Below, piece by piece: positions 53,138 to 61,691 of a stretch of DNA of 63,110 nt. This DNA comes from Hymenobacter rigui (GTDB taxonomy: Bacteria; Bacteroidota; Bacteroidia; Cytophagales; Hymenobacteraceae): the NCBI RefSeq assembly GCF_003944715.1, contig NZ_RWIT01000021.1, positions 1 through 63,110 on the forward strand, given 5' to 3'. The notes under the pieces are model-generated. The model ran no database searches, was not told the DNA's origin, and saw nothing but the letters and a program-made list of their open reading frames with translations. How positions within the stretch are numbered: the first letter of the stretch is position 1; each line of letters begins with the position of its first letter. The translations under genes and the position numbers were made by a program.

Positions 53138-54326
53138 GGCCCTGGCAACGGCTGGCCTGTGGGGCGGCTTGGCCCTGGTGGCACATACCTACGTGGGGTT
53201 TCCGGTGCTGCTAAGCCGCCTGGCCCGGGGCCGCCACCAGAACGCCAACGTATATGCCCCCGACAGCGCGGAACTGCCGGCGGTGGATATTCTGCTGGCC
53301 GTATACAATGAGGAGCAGGTAATTGAGGAGAAAATCTGCTCCACTTTTGCCACCTCGTACCCGCCGGAAAAGCTTACCTTCTACATCGGCTCCGATAACT
53401 CCCAGGACGGCACCAACGCCCTAGTGGAGCAACTGGCCCGCGAGTATCCGCGGCTGCGGTTTCGGCCGTTTGGGCAGCGCACCGGCAAGCCCGGCATAAT
53501 GGAGGCCCTGTCCCTGGAAGCCACGGCCCCGGTGCTGGTGCTCACCGATGCCAACGTATTTTTTACGCCCGATACACTCTACCACCTCGTCAAGCACTTC
53601 CGCAACCCCGCCATCGGACAGGTGGGCGGCAACATCCTTAACCCCGACCACCGCCAGGACGGTATTTCGGGTCAGGAGAAGGCCTATCTGGAGCGGGAAA
53701 ACATGATTAAGTACCAAGAAGGCGTGGTATGGGGCAGCATGATTGGAGCCTTTGGGGGCTGCTTTGCCGTGCGCCGCAGCTGCTACCATCCGGCCCCGGC
53801 TTCCTTCATCGTCGATGATTTCTTCATTTCGATGGCCGTGCTGCAGGACGGTTACCAGGCCATTAACGAGCTGGCGGCCGTGTGCCACGAGGATGTGTCG
53901 GACAAGCTACCGGAGGAGTTCCGGCGCAAAGCCCGCATTTCGGCCGGCAATTTCCAGAACCTGGTGGCGTTCCGGCGGCTGTTGTGGCCGCCTTGGCGCG
54001 GTGTAAGCTTCGCGTACTGGTCGCACAAGGTGCTGCGCTGGCTTACGCCGCTGCTGCTGCTGCTTATGCTACTCTGCAATGTGGTACTGGTGCTGCGGGG
54101 TGGGAGCTGGTTTTACCAGCTCATGCTGGCCGGCCAGGTAGCCGCCCCCGCGCTGCTGCTGCTCGATGGAGCTTTGCACCGGCTGGGTGTACACCTGCGG
54201 TTGCTACGCTTTATCACGCACTTCTATAGTATGAACGGGGCCCTGCTGCTGGGGCTGTGGCGTTTTCTGGGGGGCGTAAAAACCACCGTTTGGGAGCCCA
54301 CGCAACGCTTTCAGCACAAGCGGTAA
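53121..54326 (+). CDS. GT2-family glycosyltransferase, membrane-anchored
   Basis: This 401-residue GT-A protein has VDILLAVYNEEQVI, a DxD-like acceptor VLTDANVFF and VDDFFISM, with QRTGKPGIMEAL in between. Hydrophobic helices at the C-terminus (about 305-375) anchor it in the inner membrane. The start is GTG at 53121, overlapping the upstream GT4 gene by 17 bases, so the two form a coupled pair. A role in surface polysaccharide is likely. Confidence 0.88.
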   Translation: MPPLVEALATAGLWGGLALVAHTYVGFPVLLSRLARGRHQNANVYAPDSAELPAVDILLAVYNEEQVIEEKICSTFATSYPPEKLTFYIGSDNSQDGTNALVEQLAREYPRLRFRPFGQRTGKPGIMEALSLEATAPVLVLTDANVFFTPDTLYHLVKHFRNPAIGQVGGNILNPDHRQDGISGQEKAYLERENMIKYQEGVVWGSMIGAFGGCFAVRRSCYHPAPASFIVDDFFISMAVLQDGYQAINELAAVCHEDVSDKLPEEFRRKARISAGNFQNLVAFRRLLWPPWRGVSFAYWSHKVLRWLTPLLLLLMLLCNVVLVLRGGSWFYQLMLAGQVAAPALLLLDGALHRLGVHLRLLRFITHFYSMNGALLLGLWRFLGGVKTTVWEPTQRFQHKR

Positions 54327-54336
54327 GGGAAAAAAA

Positions 54337-54489
54337 TAGAGCTTAGATGTGAGAACTCAGAACCGAGAGCTTGACTGTATAAAAGACGAAACGAGTTCGG
54401 GAATTAAAAAGCGTGAGCATCGTCTTTCTGCTTCCCAAACTCGTTTCACTTTTTGCTTCTAATTTCTAAGCTCTCACATCTAAGTTCTA
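54337..54489. repeat. compound inverted repeat downstream of the lipoprotein gene
   Basis: Outer arms 54337-54364 and 54463-54489 (CTTAGATGTGAGA core) are complementary with several mismatches; an inner pair (GAAACGAGTTCGGGA with TCCCAAACTCGTTTC) lies inside. The repeat separates two convergent genes; its right end is 2 nt from the lipoprotein stop (54492). Confidence 0.7.
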
Positions 54490-54491
54490 AA

Positions 54492-55118
54492 TTACATTTC
54501 CGCCAGCTTTTCCAGGTCGATTTGTTTGGCTACGGACTCCACCAGCTGCAAATCGGGCTGCTGGTCGGCGGTGATTTTGACCATGAAGCGGCCGCCCATA
54601 GCCAGCATCAGCTCGGCCTGCCGGTCCTTCTTGCGGTAGGTTTCCATGCCGGACACGCCTTTCACGCCTAGGTCGGTTGATTTCACCAGCTCCTCGTCGT
54701 TTTCACTTTCCAGGCCCATGCCCAGCAGGCCGGCCGCACCCTGGTACAACTGATGCGCGCCGTTATAGTCCATCAGCTCCACCTTCACCGTGGAGTTGTC
54801 CTTGGTAAAGTCGCGGGCGGCGGTGGAGAAGGCAATGCCGCTCATTTTGGTGGATTGGCCGCTGGGATTGGCGGCCGTGTAGCCGCTTATCTCAGCCGGC
54901 AGGTAGGCCTGCAGGTCTTTGTAAGGCAAGGAAAGCGTGTCGCCGCGTTTCACCCGATCCTCGCGCTGCGTTTTTACTTCCTCCATAGATGTTTCCAGCT
55001 TCTCGCCAGCTTCTTTCAGCTTGGAAATGGCGGAATACGATTCTTTGGCCTTCTGAGCCTGTTCGCAGGCAGTAGTCAGCAGGGCCGTGCCCAGCAAAGC
55101 AAAAACGAGGGTTTTCAT
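54492..55118 (-). CDS. putative lipoprotein of unknown function
   Basis: This 208-residue protein has a lipoprotein-type signal (LLGTALLTTAC, C18) and a coiled-coil-like AISKLKEAGEKLETSMEEVKTQREDR, split by motif. The domain that follows is VELMDYNGAHQLYQ and QAELMLAMGGRFMVKI. I do not recognise a named family. The start at 55118 is the natural signal start; the longer frame adds 70 unrelated residues. It is divergent from proC. Confidence 0.8.
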   Translation of the reverse strand: MKTLVFALLGTALLTTACEQAQKAKESYSAISKLKEAGEKLETSMEEVKTQREDRVKRGDTLSLPYKDLQAYLPAEISGYTAANPSGQSTKMSGIAFSTAARDFTKDNSTVKVELMDYNGAHQLYQGAAGLLGMGLESENDEELVKSTDLGVKGVSGMETYRKKDRQAELMLAMGGRFMVKITADQQPDLQLVESVAKQIDLEKLAEM

Positions 55119-55318
55119 AGTGGTGTGGTAGGGGAAGAGAAATATTCGGATGGAAATATATATATACAAAATCACAATGGCTGACCTGCCGCACCTGCAG
55201 CCAAGCAGGCAAATAGAGGTAGGAAGTGTAACCGGAAGAGGTGCTGGTTGCGGTTTGTGGGCTTTCCTGCTTATGTTGGCCCGGCTGCCGGGGAATTTTC
55301 CGGTCGGCCCCTGCCTCC

Positions 55319-56131
55319 ATGAAACCACTGCGTATTGCCATTCTGGGCTGCGGTAATATGGGCATGGCCTTCGCCAAGTCCTTTCTGCACTACAATCTCG
55401 TCAGCCGCCCCGATTTGCTCTTGCTGGGCCGCCACCTTGACCACTGCCAGCGCCTCACCGATGCCCACCCCGGCCTGCCCGTGGCCGAAATGACGCCCGC
55501 TGTGGGCAATTACGATGTAGTGCTAGTGGCCGTGAAGCCCCAGGATTTCGGTAAAGTGGCCGAGGGGCTGCGGGCCGTGCTGCAGCCCGGGCAGGTAGTG
55601 GTGTCCATCATGGCCGGTATTCCCATTGCCCGGCTGCAGCGGGAGCTGAATCACCGGCAAATTATGCGGGCCATGCCCAACACGCCGGCGTTGCTGGGCA
55701 TGGGCATCACCGGGTTTTCGGCCGCGCCGGAGGTGGAGCGCAGCCGTTTGCACCAGGTAGAAAACCTGCTGAATGCCACCGGCCGCTCCATTTTTCTGGA
55801 AGATGAAAGCTTGCTCGACGCCGTGACGGCCGTGAGCGGCAGCGGCCCGGCCTATTTCTACTACATCGTGCAGGCCATGATGCAGGCCGGACAGGAGCTG
55901 GGTTTCTCGGAGTCGGTGGCCGGGCTGCTGGTGAAGCAGACCATGCTGGGGGCTTACCATTTGCTCAATACCTCCGATAAAACCCCCGATGAGCTAATTG
56001 CCGCCGTGGCCTCCAAAGGCGGCACCACCGAAGCCGCCCTCCGCGAATTCCGGGCCGGCAACCTCGCCGAAACGCTTACTGCCGGCATCAAAGCCGCCCA
56101 GCACCGCGCCACCGAGCTGGCCAGGGAGTAA
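55319..56131 (+). CDS. proC: pyrroline-5-carboxylate reductase
   Basis: This 270-residue enzyme makes proline from pyrroline-5-carboxylate with NAD(P)H. It has the NAD(P) fingerprint in ILGCGNMGMAFAKS, IMRAMPNTPALLGMGITG and the P5CR signature AVSGSGPAYFYYIVQAM with the C-terminal TSKGGTTEAAL-like KGGTTEAALREF. The start at 55319 (MKPLRIAIL) is natural. The stop codon lies inside the left arm of the repeat at 56126. Confidence 0.96.
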   Translation: MKPLRIAILGCGNMGMAFAKSFLHYNLVSRPDLLLLGRHLDHCQRLTDAHPGLPVAEMTPAVGNYDVVLVAVKPQDFGKVAEGLRAVLQPGQVVVSIMAGIPIARLQRELNHRQIMRAMPNTPALLGMGITGFSAAPEVERSRLHQVENLLNATGRSIFLEDESLLDAVTAVSGSGPAYFYYIVQAMMQAGQELGFSESVAGLLVKQTMLGAYHLLNTSDKTPDELIAAVASKGGTTEAALREFRAGNLAETLTAGIKAAQHRATELARE

Positions 56132-56264
56132 CTGCGTAGCGGAGTAACTGAGTAGGTGCTGTTTCGCATCAGGCCCGGACAGCCATGCATGACAGGGTTT
56201 TATCATCGTCCTCCAGTGCCGGGCTCGTAGGGTTTTACTCAGTTACTCCGCTACTCCGTTACTC
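56126..56264. repeat. inverted repeat between proC and ribBA
   Basis: Arms 56126-56154 and 56236-56264 are reverse complements over 29 nt with two mismatches (GAGTAAC...GCGGAGTAACTGAGTA). The left arm contains the proC stop codon. The spacer is 81 nt. Confidence 0.8.
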
Positions 56265-56380
56265 TCTCGTAACTTCGCGGCACCGTTACGGGTTGTAGCG
56301 GCGTACCGCGCATGGAAAACGGCTCACCCAGGCCGTAACCGAAATCCGCGAAATCCTTTAATCCGTTTAATCCGCGCTCC

Positions 56381-57625
56381 ATGCTGGATTCCATTGAAGA
56401 CGCCATTGCCGACATCCGCGCCGGCAAAGTTGTAGTAGTCGTTGACGACGAAGACCGTGAAAACGAAGGCGACTTTATCTGCGCCGCCCGCTGCGCCACC
56501 CCTGAGGTTATCAATTTCATGGCCACCCACGGCCGCGGTCTGGTGTGCGCTCCGCTCATTGAGCAGCGCTGCGAGGAGCTGGGCCTGGAGCTGATGGTAG
56601 GCCGCAACACGGCCCTGCACGCTACGCCCTTCACCGTGAGCATTGACCTGCTCAAGAACGGCGTGACCACCGGCATTTCGGCTTCCGACCGGAGCAAGAC
56701 CATCCTGGCCCTCATCGACCCCGATACCAAGCCCGAGGAGCTGGGTAAGCCCGGCCACATCTTCCCACTGAAGGCCCGCAAGGAAGGCGTGCTGCGCCGC
56801 GCCGGCCACACCGAAGCCGCCATCGACCTCTCGCGCCTCGCGGGCTTCGAGCCGGCCGGGGTGCTGGTGGAAATTCTGAAGGAAGACGGCGAAATGGCCC
56901 GCCTGCCCGAGCTGCGCGAAATTGCCACCAAGTGGAATCTGAAGCTGATTTCGGTGCAGGACCTGATCAAGTACCGCCTCGAAAAGGAAAGCCTCATCAC
57001 CCGCGAAATTTCGGTGAAGCTGCCCACCGACTACGGCGACTTCGACCTGGTGGCCTACACCCAGCGCACCACCAACGCCCAGCATCTGGCCTTGGTGAAA
57101 GGCGATATTTCGGGCCCCGAGCCGGTACTGGTGCGTGTGCACAGCTCCTGCGTAACGGGCGACATCTTCGGCAGCTGCCGCTGCGACTGTGGCCCCCAGT
57201 TGCACCGCGCCATGCAGCAGATTGAGCGCGAAGGCCGCGGCGTAATCGTGTACATGAACCAGGAAGGCCGCGGAATCGGTCTGCTCAACAAGCTGCGCGC
57301 CTACAAGCTGCAGGAGCAGGGCCGCGACACAGTAGAGGCCAACCTAGAGCTGGGCTTCGGCATGGACGAGCGGGACTACGGCGTGGGTGCTCAAATCCTG
57401 CGTGACCTAGGCATCTCGAAGATGCGCCTGCTCTCCAACAATCCCCGCAAGCGCACCGGCCTCATCGGCTACGGCCTGGAAATTGTGGAGTCGGTAGCCA
57501 TTGAAGTGGAGCCCAACGAGCACAACGAGCGGTACCTGACCACCAAGCGCGACAAACTGGGCCACACCATCCTGCACAAGGACCGCACCCCGCACCCGGA
57601 TACCGAGGCAGCCTCCACAATGTAG
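56381..57625 (+). CDS. ribBA: RibBA: DHBP synthase / GTP cyclohydrolase II
   Basis: This 414-residue bifunctional enzyme starts both branches of riboflavin synthesis. The N-terminal DHBP synthase (1-205) has DDEDRENEGDF and NTALHATPFTVS; the C-terminal GTP cyclohydrolase II (about 210-400) has zinc ligands C257, C266 and C268 in SSCVTGDIFGSCRCDCGPQ and EGRGIGLLNKL. No FMN riboswitch is visible upstream. A run of four AATCC words (56343-56373) ends just before the ATG. A partial copy of its 3' end occurs at 58670. Confidence 0.97.
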   Translation: MLDSIEDAIADIRAGKVVVVVDDEDRENEGDFICAARCATPEVINFMATHGRGLVCAPLIEQRCEELGLELMVGRNTALHATPFTVSIDLLKNGVTTGISASDRSKTILALIDPDTKPEELGKPGHIFPLKARKEGVLRRAGHTEAAIDLSRLAGFEPAGVLVEILKEDGEMARLPELREIATKWNLKLISVQDLIKYRLEKESLITREISVKLPTDYGDFDLVAYTQRTTNAQHLALVKGDISGPEPVLVRVHSSCVTGDIFGSCRCDCGPQLHRAMQQIEREGRGVIVYMNQEGRGIGLLNKLRAYKLQEQGRDTVEANLELGFGMDERDYGVGAQILRDLGISKMRLLSNNPRKRTGLIGYGLEIVESVAIEVEPNEHNERYLTTKRDKLGHTILHKDRTPHPDTEAASTM

Positions 57626-57651
57626 TTTCTCTGAGTGCCAGAAAGGAAAAG

Positions 57652-57694
57652 CGACCTTGTTCAACTATAGTAGTTGAGCAAGGTCGTTTTTTTT
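57652..57694 (+). terminator. Rho-independent terminator after ribBA
   Basis: CGACCTTG and TCAACT pair with the matching CAAGGTCG side across an ATAG loop (57652-57686), followed by a run of eight T. It starts 27 nt after the ribBA stop. Confidence 0.95.
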
Positions 57695-57748
57695 AGTTTT
57701 TCCGACAGATAAAAAATAAGTATTATCAGGCTTTTATAAGCCATCAGA

Positions 57749-58579
57749 ATGAATATCAGAAAACTGTTCCTGAGTGCAGGAATTCTATTGAGTATAGCAA
57801 AAAGTAGCGTTGCACAGGAGTTGCAAAAGAGCTTTGCCGGCTCGTTGGTTATTCTGCACTCCGGCGACACACTGCGTGGCCCACTAACGTATCTTCCCAG
57901 GCAGGATATTATCATCCTGACAATGCTCGATCAGACGCGTCGTACGTTTTCGCCAATGGCACTGCGTGCTTTTGTGGTGAATGGAGAAATAAGCCCCGAA
58001 ATGCTCCGGCTAATTGAGGCTTCAGCACCAACAGCCGTTCATATTGAGGCTGGCAAAGTACCCGTCATTGACCCCCGCAGTTCACTGCTTCCCTCTTTAC
58101 TGCATCACGACAAAAACAGGGTGTTCATTTCGCACCGGTGGCCCGCCAGCCAGATGCAACGATACCGAAGCAAAGCGGGGTTTTTCGAAGTACTGGTTTC
58201 TGGCAATGCGATGCTGCTTCAGCGCCAAGTTGACGCGGTGCCTGCACAACCGTTACGTACGATTTACCGGCGACCTACTACCGAGTTTGTGAAGACGAAT
58301 TTGAACAGTAACGTTCCAACAACTACAACGGATACATTTGTGCGCTTAGCAGGCGGGGCCACGGGCCGAGAGTTAAAGTCACGACTTTACGTATCAATGC
58401 CGAATGGAGAACTCCATTTCTTGCAAAATCCCCGCAAAGACCTGTTGAACTGCTTTCCGCTCTATAAGCGAGAAGTATTGTCTTTTGCCCATCAGCATCA
58501 TATTATCTGGTCAGCGCCACAGGATATAGCACAGGTGATAGGCTATATTAATGCGCTGGCAGTCCACGCTAACGGGTAG
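57749..58579 (+). CDS. secreted unknown, paralogue A of a tandem pair
   Basis: This 276-residue protein has a signal peptide (about 1-23, SSVAQ) followed by a region with SGDTLRGPLTYLPRQDIIIL and, towards the C-terminus, SMPNGELHFLQNPRKDLLNCFP. The latter pattern recurs in the 58830-59591 protein (PDGRLWFLQNPEKDIYAYF), so the two are diverged paralogues. GC content is lower than in the flanks. No known domain is recognised. Confidence 0.75.
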   Translation: MNIRKLFLSAGILLSIAKSSVAQELQKSFAGSLVILHSGDTLRGPLTYLPRQDIIILTMLDQTRRTFSPMALRAFVVNGEISPEMLRLIEASAPTAVHIEAGKVPVIDPRSSLLPSLLHHDKNRVFISHRWPASQMQRYRSKAGFFEVLVSGNAMLLQRQVDAVPAQPLRTIYRRPTTEFVKTNLNSNVPTTTTDTFVRLAGGATGRELKSRLYVSMPNGELHFLQNPRKDLLNCFPLYKREVLSFAHQHHIIWSAPQDIAQVIGYINALAVHANG

Positions 58580-58669
58580 TTACGAACGTATTGAGAAATT
58601 GGCCTGTGCTGTAGCAGCGGTACATGCCAGGCACTTCATTCGGTGCAACCGCCAATATTCAGCCTCAGA
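58580..58669. other. gap between paralogue A and the ribBA fragment
   Basis: No gene is seen. Short stretches may be remnants of the duplicated 3' region, but I could not align them with confidence. Confidence 0.3.
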
Positions 58670-58738
58670 TGCGACAAGCTAGGCCATACCATCCCACACA
58701 AGGACCGCACACCGCACCCGGATACGGCCGCCGAGTAA
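58670..58738 (+). pseudogene. ribBA 3'-end fragment
   Basis: Codons 58670-58738 read DKLGHTIPHKDRTPHPDT then AAE and stop. The ribBA C-terminus has DKLGHTILHKDRTPHPDT, so this is a degenerate copy of its last ~22 codons, inserted between the two secreted paralogues. It is not preceded by any other ribBA sequence, so it is non-functional. It marks the boundary of a tandem duplication. Confidence 0.9.
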
Positions 58739-58767
58739 CTGAATATTTTATTGTTTTTCTACGGTTT

Positions 58768-58806
58768 ACCCGCAGTTCTGCATGTATTTGCGGAACTGCG
58801 GGTTTC
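58768..58806 (+). terminator. terminator hairpin after the ribBA fragment
   Basis: ACCCGCAGTTC (58768-58778) pairs exactly with GAACTGCGGGT (58793-58803) across a 14-nt loop; a short T-run follows (TTCC). It lies before paralogue B. Confidence 0.7.
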
Positions 58807-58829
58807 CTATACCTCTAGTATCTACCTAA

Positions 58830-59591
58830 TTGAAAATCTGTTACGCCCGATTAGTGACATTGGCAGGCTTGGTGACTGGCAGCTTTAATGCGCAAGCTCA
58901 GATGTCGGAGCAACTCAAGGCCCTGCATTTCGCGCAGGATTTTGCCTGGGCTGAGATAATCCTGGCCAACGGGGATACGGTACGAGAATCCGCTACGCTT
59001 TACTGGCCTGAGGATGTACTGGTATTGCAACCCAGCAAGCACACGCTGCCTGCCGTACTGGTAAAAAGCTTTTCGGTACGGCAACTTCAGGCAGCTTCTT
59101 TCGACAGTAAAAGACGCTACGATTTTCTGTTAATGCGCCAAGGGTATTTCCCTGGCAACGCACTGTTTCCAATCGGGCCGGAATTGCAACGGCCCAACAA
59201 ACCATCGGAAGGCGTAACCCGAGTGTTCCATGTATGCCGTTGGAGCAGAAACCAAGGCCGCCAGGGTTTCCAAACGCTAGGATTTTTTGAGCAGCTGAGT
59301 GCGGGCCCTGTAGTATTACTCAACCGACTGGCGCTGGAAAAACAAACAAGCTACGTGTATGGAGCCGCCGTTTCTCAAAACGTAAAACGAGACGGCTTGT
59401 ACTTGGTACAACCTGACGGGCGCTTATGGTTTCTGCAAAACCCGGAGAAGGATATATATGCCTACTTCCAACGCTGTGCCCCTCAGTTGCGCGAATTTGC
59501 GCGGCGCAACAAACTGCATTTTACCAAGGCACACGAGTTGGCTTATCTGGTAAATTATGCCAATTCGCTCACGGCCCCTACGCAACCATAA
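58830..59591 (+). CDS. secreted unknown, paralogue B of a tandem pair
   Basis: This 253-residue protein starts at TTG 58830 and has a signal-like N-terminus (LVTLAGLVTGSFNAQAQ). The pattern NGDTVRESATLYWPEDVLVL and the tail PDGRLWFLQNPEKDIYAYF correspond to paralogue A (GDTLRGPLTYLPRQDIIIL, PNGELHFLQNPRKD). No known domain is recognised. The gene lies after the ribBA fragment and a terminator, so it has its own promoter. Confidence 0.75.
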   Translation: MKICYARLVTLAGLVTGSFNAQAQMSEQLKALHFAQDFAWAEIILANGDTVRESATLYWPEDVLVLQPSKHTLPAVLVKSFSVRQLQAASFDSKRRYDFLLMRQGYFPGNALFPIGPELQRPNKPSEGVTRVFHVCRWSRNQGRQGFQTLGFFEQLSAGPVVLLNRLALEKQTSYVYGAAVSQNVKRDGLYLVQPDGRLWFLQNPEKDIYAYFQRCAPQLREFARRNKLHFTKAHELAYLVNYANSLTAPTQP

Positions 59592-59869
59592 AAGCGCACG
59601 CGTACCTATCGTTGTACTGCCTGTCTAATCCGTGCCCCATTCCAGATTGCTGTTAGCGGATGGGTTGCTGATGGCCTGCGTGGTGCAAGCTTAAACACCG
59701 GCCCGGAAGGCGGCCACTGCCTCAAAGGTGAAAAAGACTGTAGCGCATCTGGCGGCCTCACTGAAGGAGGAGACGGTGGCAGGGTGTATATTATCACTTC
59801 AACGCATAGGATAAATAGGGTATCTGTAAATAGTTATATATCAGCGTATTGTATCTGTATTGGCAGTGC
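59592..59869. other. AT-richer intergenic, no gene recognised
   Basis: No supported gene is seen in these 278 bases. Short frames occur on both strands but show no domain. Some sequence may belong to the decayed transposon that follows. Confidence 0.4.
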
Positions 59870-60206
59870 CTGGACCCGTCTGGCATTCAACTGGCCGGTA
59901 ACTACACACTGACTAAAATGGTGGAGCAGCCATCGGCACAGCAGGGCAGCGCCCGGCCGGGCGCTGCCCTGCTGTGCCAGGAAGTCTAATTTCTCACTGC
60001 CGACCAGCCAAGCTTTCGACGTCACGAGCCTGCGGCAGGGGAGGCGGCGCGTCACTGAGGTGATTATTCCGCACAACCGGCGTTTGGCTGACTGGCAGAC
60101 GAAGGACGACACACCGTTCGACCCGGAATTGTATCTAAACAGCCTCGTTCTTCCCAATAATAGCTCGTTTCACATTTTACTGATTGCAGCACACAGCATT
60201 CTTTGA
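59870..60206 (+). pseudogene. decayed IS5-type transposase remnant
   Basis: Frame at 59870 reads LDPSGIQLAGNYTLTK, close to the IS5-type transposase sequence around LDGSHTLTKRGG. It stops after QEV, and a second frame (+1) carries FDPELYLNSLVLPNNS to a TGA at 60206. The latter resembles LYKNRLVIERTNAW-type C-termini. Frameshift and stops show it is dead. The identification rests on short motif similarity. Confidence 0.5.
59935..59978. repeat. 44-bp perfect palindrome without spacer
   Basis: The two halves 59935-59956 and 59957-59978 are exact reverse complements, with no loop. The centre is CCGGCCGG and the ends GGCACAGC...GCTGTGCC. It lies inside the transposase remnant and interrupts the motif that follows LTK. 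It could form a cruciform. Confidence 0.9.
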
Positions 60207-60502
60207 AATGTATACTGACTGCTTTGATTCCCGCTAACACTTGTTGCTGTTACCGGTGGAACTTTGTGCTGTTGATTTTTAGCAGGTTAGCAGGTGCGGT
60301 TTACCCTGGGGCCGCTGATAGCCCGGCTTGGTAGGTATAAACTTTGACGCCGTCCGGCACGAAATGAACAGGAGCTACCGTGCGGCGGATTGGGCTAGCT
60401 GAAGCAGCGGTGCTTGGCGGCAGCTCTTATGCCTGCCTGCTTAATGCCCCATATGGCGGTATAGCCAAAGGCCTTACCCCACTAACTCAAAACATCTTGT
60501 CT
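60207..60502. other. intergenic, no gene recognised
   Basis: No supported gene is seen in these 296 bases. The only longer frame on the plus strand is the 5' extension of the cupin frame, whose natural start is at 60503. Confidence 0.4.
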
Positions 60503-60913
60503 ATGAGCACTCTCCCCAACACCTCCCAAACCCCGGCCGGCACAAAACGCGGCCCGGCGGAAAACTTCAATGGTACTGCCTGGGTGACCATGCTGGCCGC
60601 CGCCAACCCCACCGACTGCACCGTCGGCGACGTTACCTTCGAGCCTGGGGCGCGCAACAACTGGCACTCTCACCCGGCCGGACAGCTGTTGGTGGTGACG
60701 GCGGGCCTGGGCTACTACCAGGAAAAGGGGCAGCCGGCCAGGCAGCTGCGGGCCGGTGATGCGGTCAGCATTGCGCCCGGCGTGGTGCATTGGCACGGGG
60801 CTGCCCCCGACAGCCTCTTTACCCACCTGGCCATCAACCCCAACGTCAGCCAAGGGGTAGCCGACTGGCTGGAACCCGTAACGGACGAAGAATATCGGGC
60901 TGCCCAGGCCTAA
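60503..60913 (+). CDS. cupin-domain protein
   Basis: This 136-residue single-domain cupin has metal ligands H55, H57, Q61 and H96 (NNWHSHPAGQLL and APGVVHWHG). The usual two-motif pattern is complete, and the small size fits a metal-dependent isomerase or dioxygenase-like enzyme or a sensor. The start at 60503 (MSTLPNTSQTP) is preferred to the earlier frame start. It is followed by an acyltransferase gene at 41 bp spacing, probably the same operon. Confidence 0.88.
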   Translation: MSTLPNTSQTPAGTKRGPAENFNGTAWVTMLAAANPTDCTVGDVTFEPGARNNWHSHPAGQLLVVTAGLGYYQEKGQPARQLRAGDAVSIAPGVVHWHGAAPDSLFTHLAINPNVSQGVADWLEPVTDEEYRAAQA

Positions 60914-60954
60914 CGGGTACCCGGGCGCCGGCCCGCGCGGTTGCCGGCAAGTCA

Positions 60955-61572
60955 ATGCGCCTCGGCACAATGTTCAATCACTTATTGCTAAACGACTATA
61001 TGGCGCCGGAAACCCGAACCATTTTCGAGCGGGAGCTGGCCGGCGAGGTCATTTCCCTCGACGACCCTGACTACCCCCAGATTTACGCCGTCATCCGCAA
61101 GGCCATTCGCCTTACCTCGGAGCTGAACGCCATTGCGGTGGAGGATAACGAGCAGGTGAACCGCATTTTTAATCAGCTCATCAACCAGCCCGTGGATGAG
61201 ACATTCTTCCTGATTCCGCCTTTTTACACCGATTTCGGCCACAATATCCGCATCGGCAAAAATGTGTTCGTGAACCACGCCTGCACCTTCATGGACCGGG
61301 GCGGCATTACGCTGGAAGACAACGTGCTGGTGGGCCCCAAGGTGAACCTCATCACCAGTAACCACCCCACCGAGCCCGGCCAGCGGCGTGCCACGTATTC
61401 GCGGCCCATTGTGCTCAAAAAAGGCGCCTGGCTCGGAGCCAACGCGACGGTCATGCCCGGCGTCACCATCGGGGAAAACGCCATTGTGGGTGCCGGTGCC
61501 GTCGTCACCAAGGATGTATCGGCCAATAGCATCGTGGCGGGCGTACCGGCCCGGGTTGTCAAGCACCTCTAA
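60955..61572 (+). CDS. LbH-type sugar O-acetyltransferase
   Basis: This 205-residue left-handed beta-helix acyltransferase is like maltose/galactoside O-acetyltransferases (MAA, LacA, NodL). It has PPFYTDFGHNIRIGKNVFVNHACTF, split by motif, with H108 in VNHACTF. Hexapeptide repeats follow (VLVGPKVNLI, IGENAIVGAGAVVTKDV). It acts in the cytoplasm on sugars or saccharides. The start is ATG at 60955 or 60973. The cupin upstream and AraC downstream suggest a small locus. Confidence 0.9.
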   Translation: MRLGTMFNHLLLNDYMAPETRTIFERELAGEVISLDDPDYPQIYAVIRKAIRLTSELNAIAVEDNEQVNRIFNQLINQPVDETFFLIPPFYTDFGHNIRIGKNVFVNHACTFMDRGGITLEDNVLVGPKVNLITSNHPTEPGQRRATYSRPIVLKKGAWLGANATVMPGVTIGENAIVGAGAVVTKDVSANSIVAGVPARVVKHL

Positions 61573-61691
61573 TGCCCCCGGCAGCAGTGCCGGGCCGTAA
61601 CCGACCAGCAATACGCCAGCTATCAATAGGCAAGGGGCTCCGGTCTTCCAAATAGCCGCCTACCTGTAGCAACTCTCCGTAGCGCTCCACT

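Noticed and set aside
56132..56380. possible FMN riboswitch upstream of ribBA
   Set aside because: The conserved RFN boxes are not present; only the inverted repeat and the AATCC words are seen.
59834..60157. 107-residue frame on the minus strand
   Set aside because: It crosses the 44-bp palindrome and the transposase remnant, and has no domain or signal.
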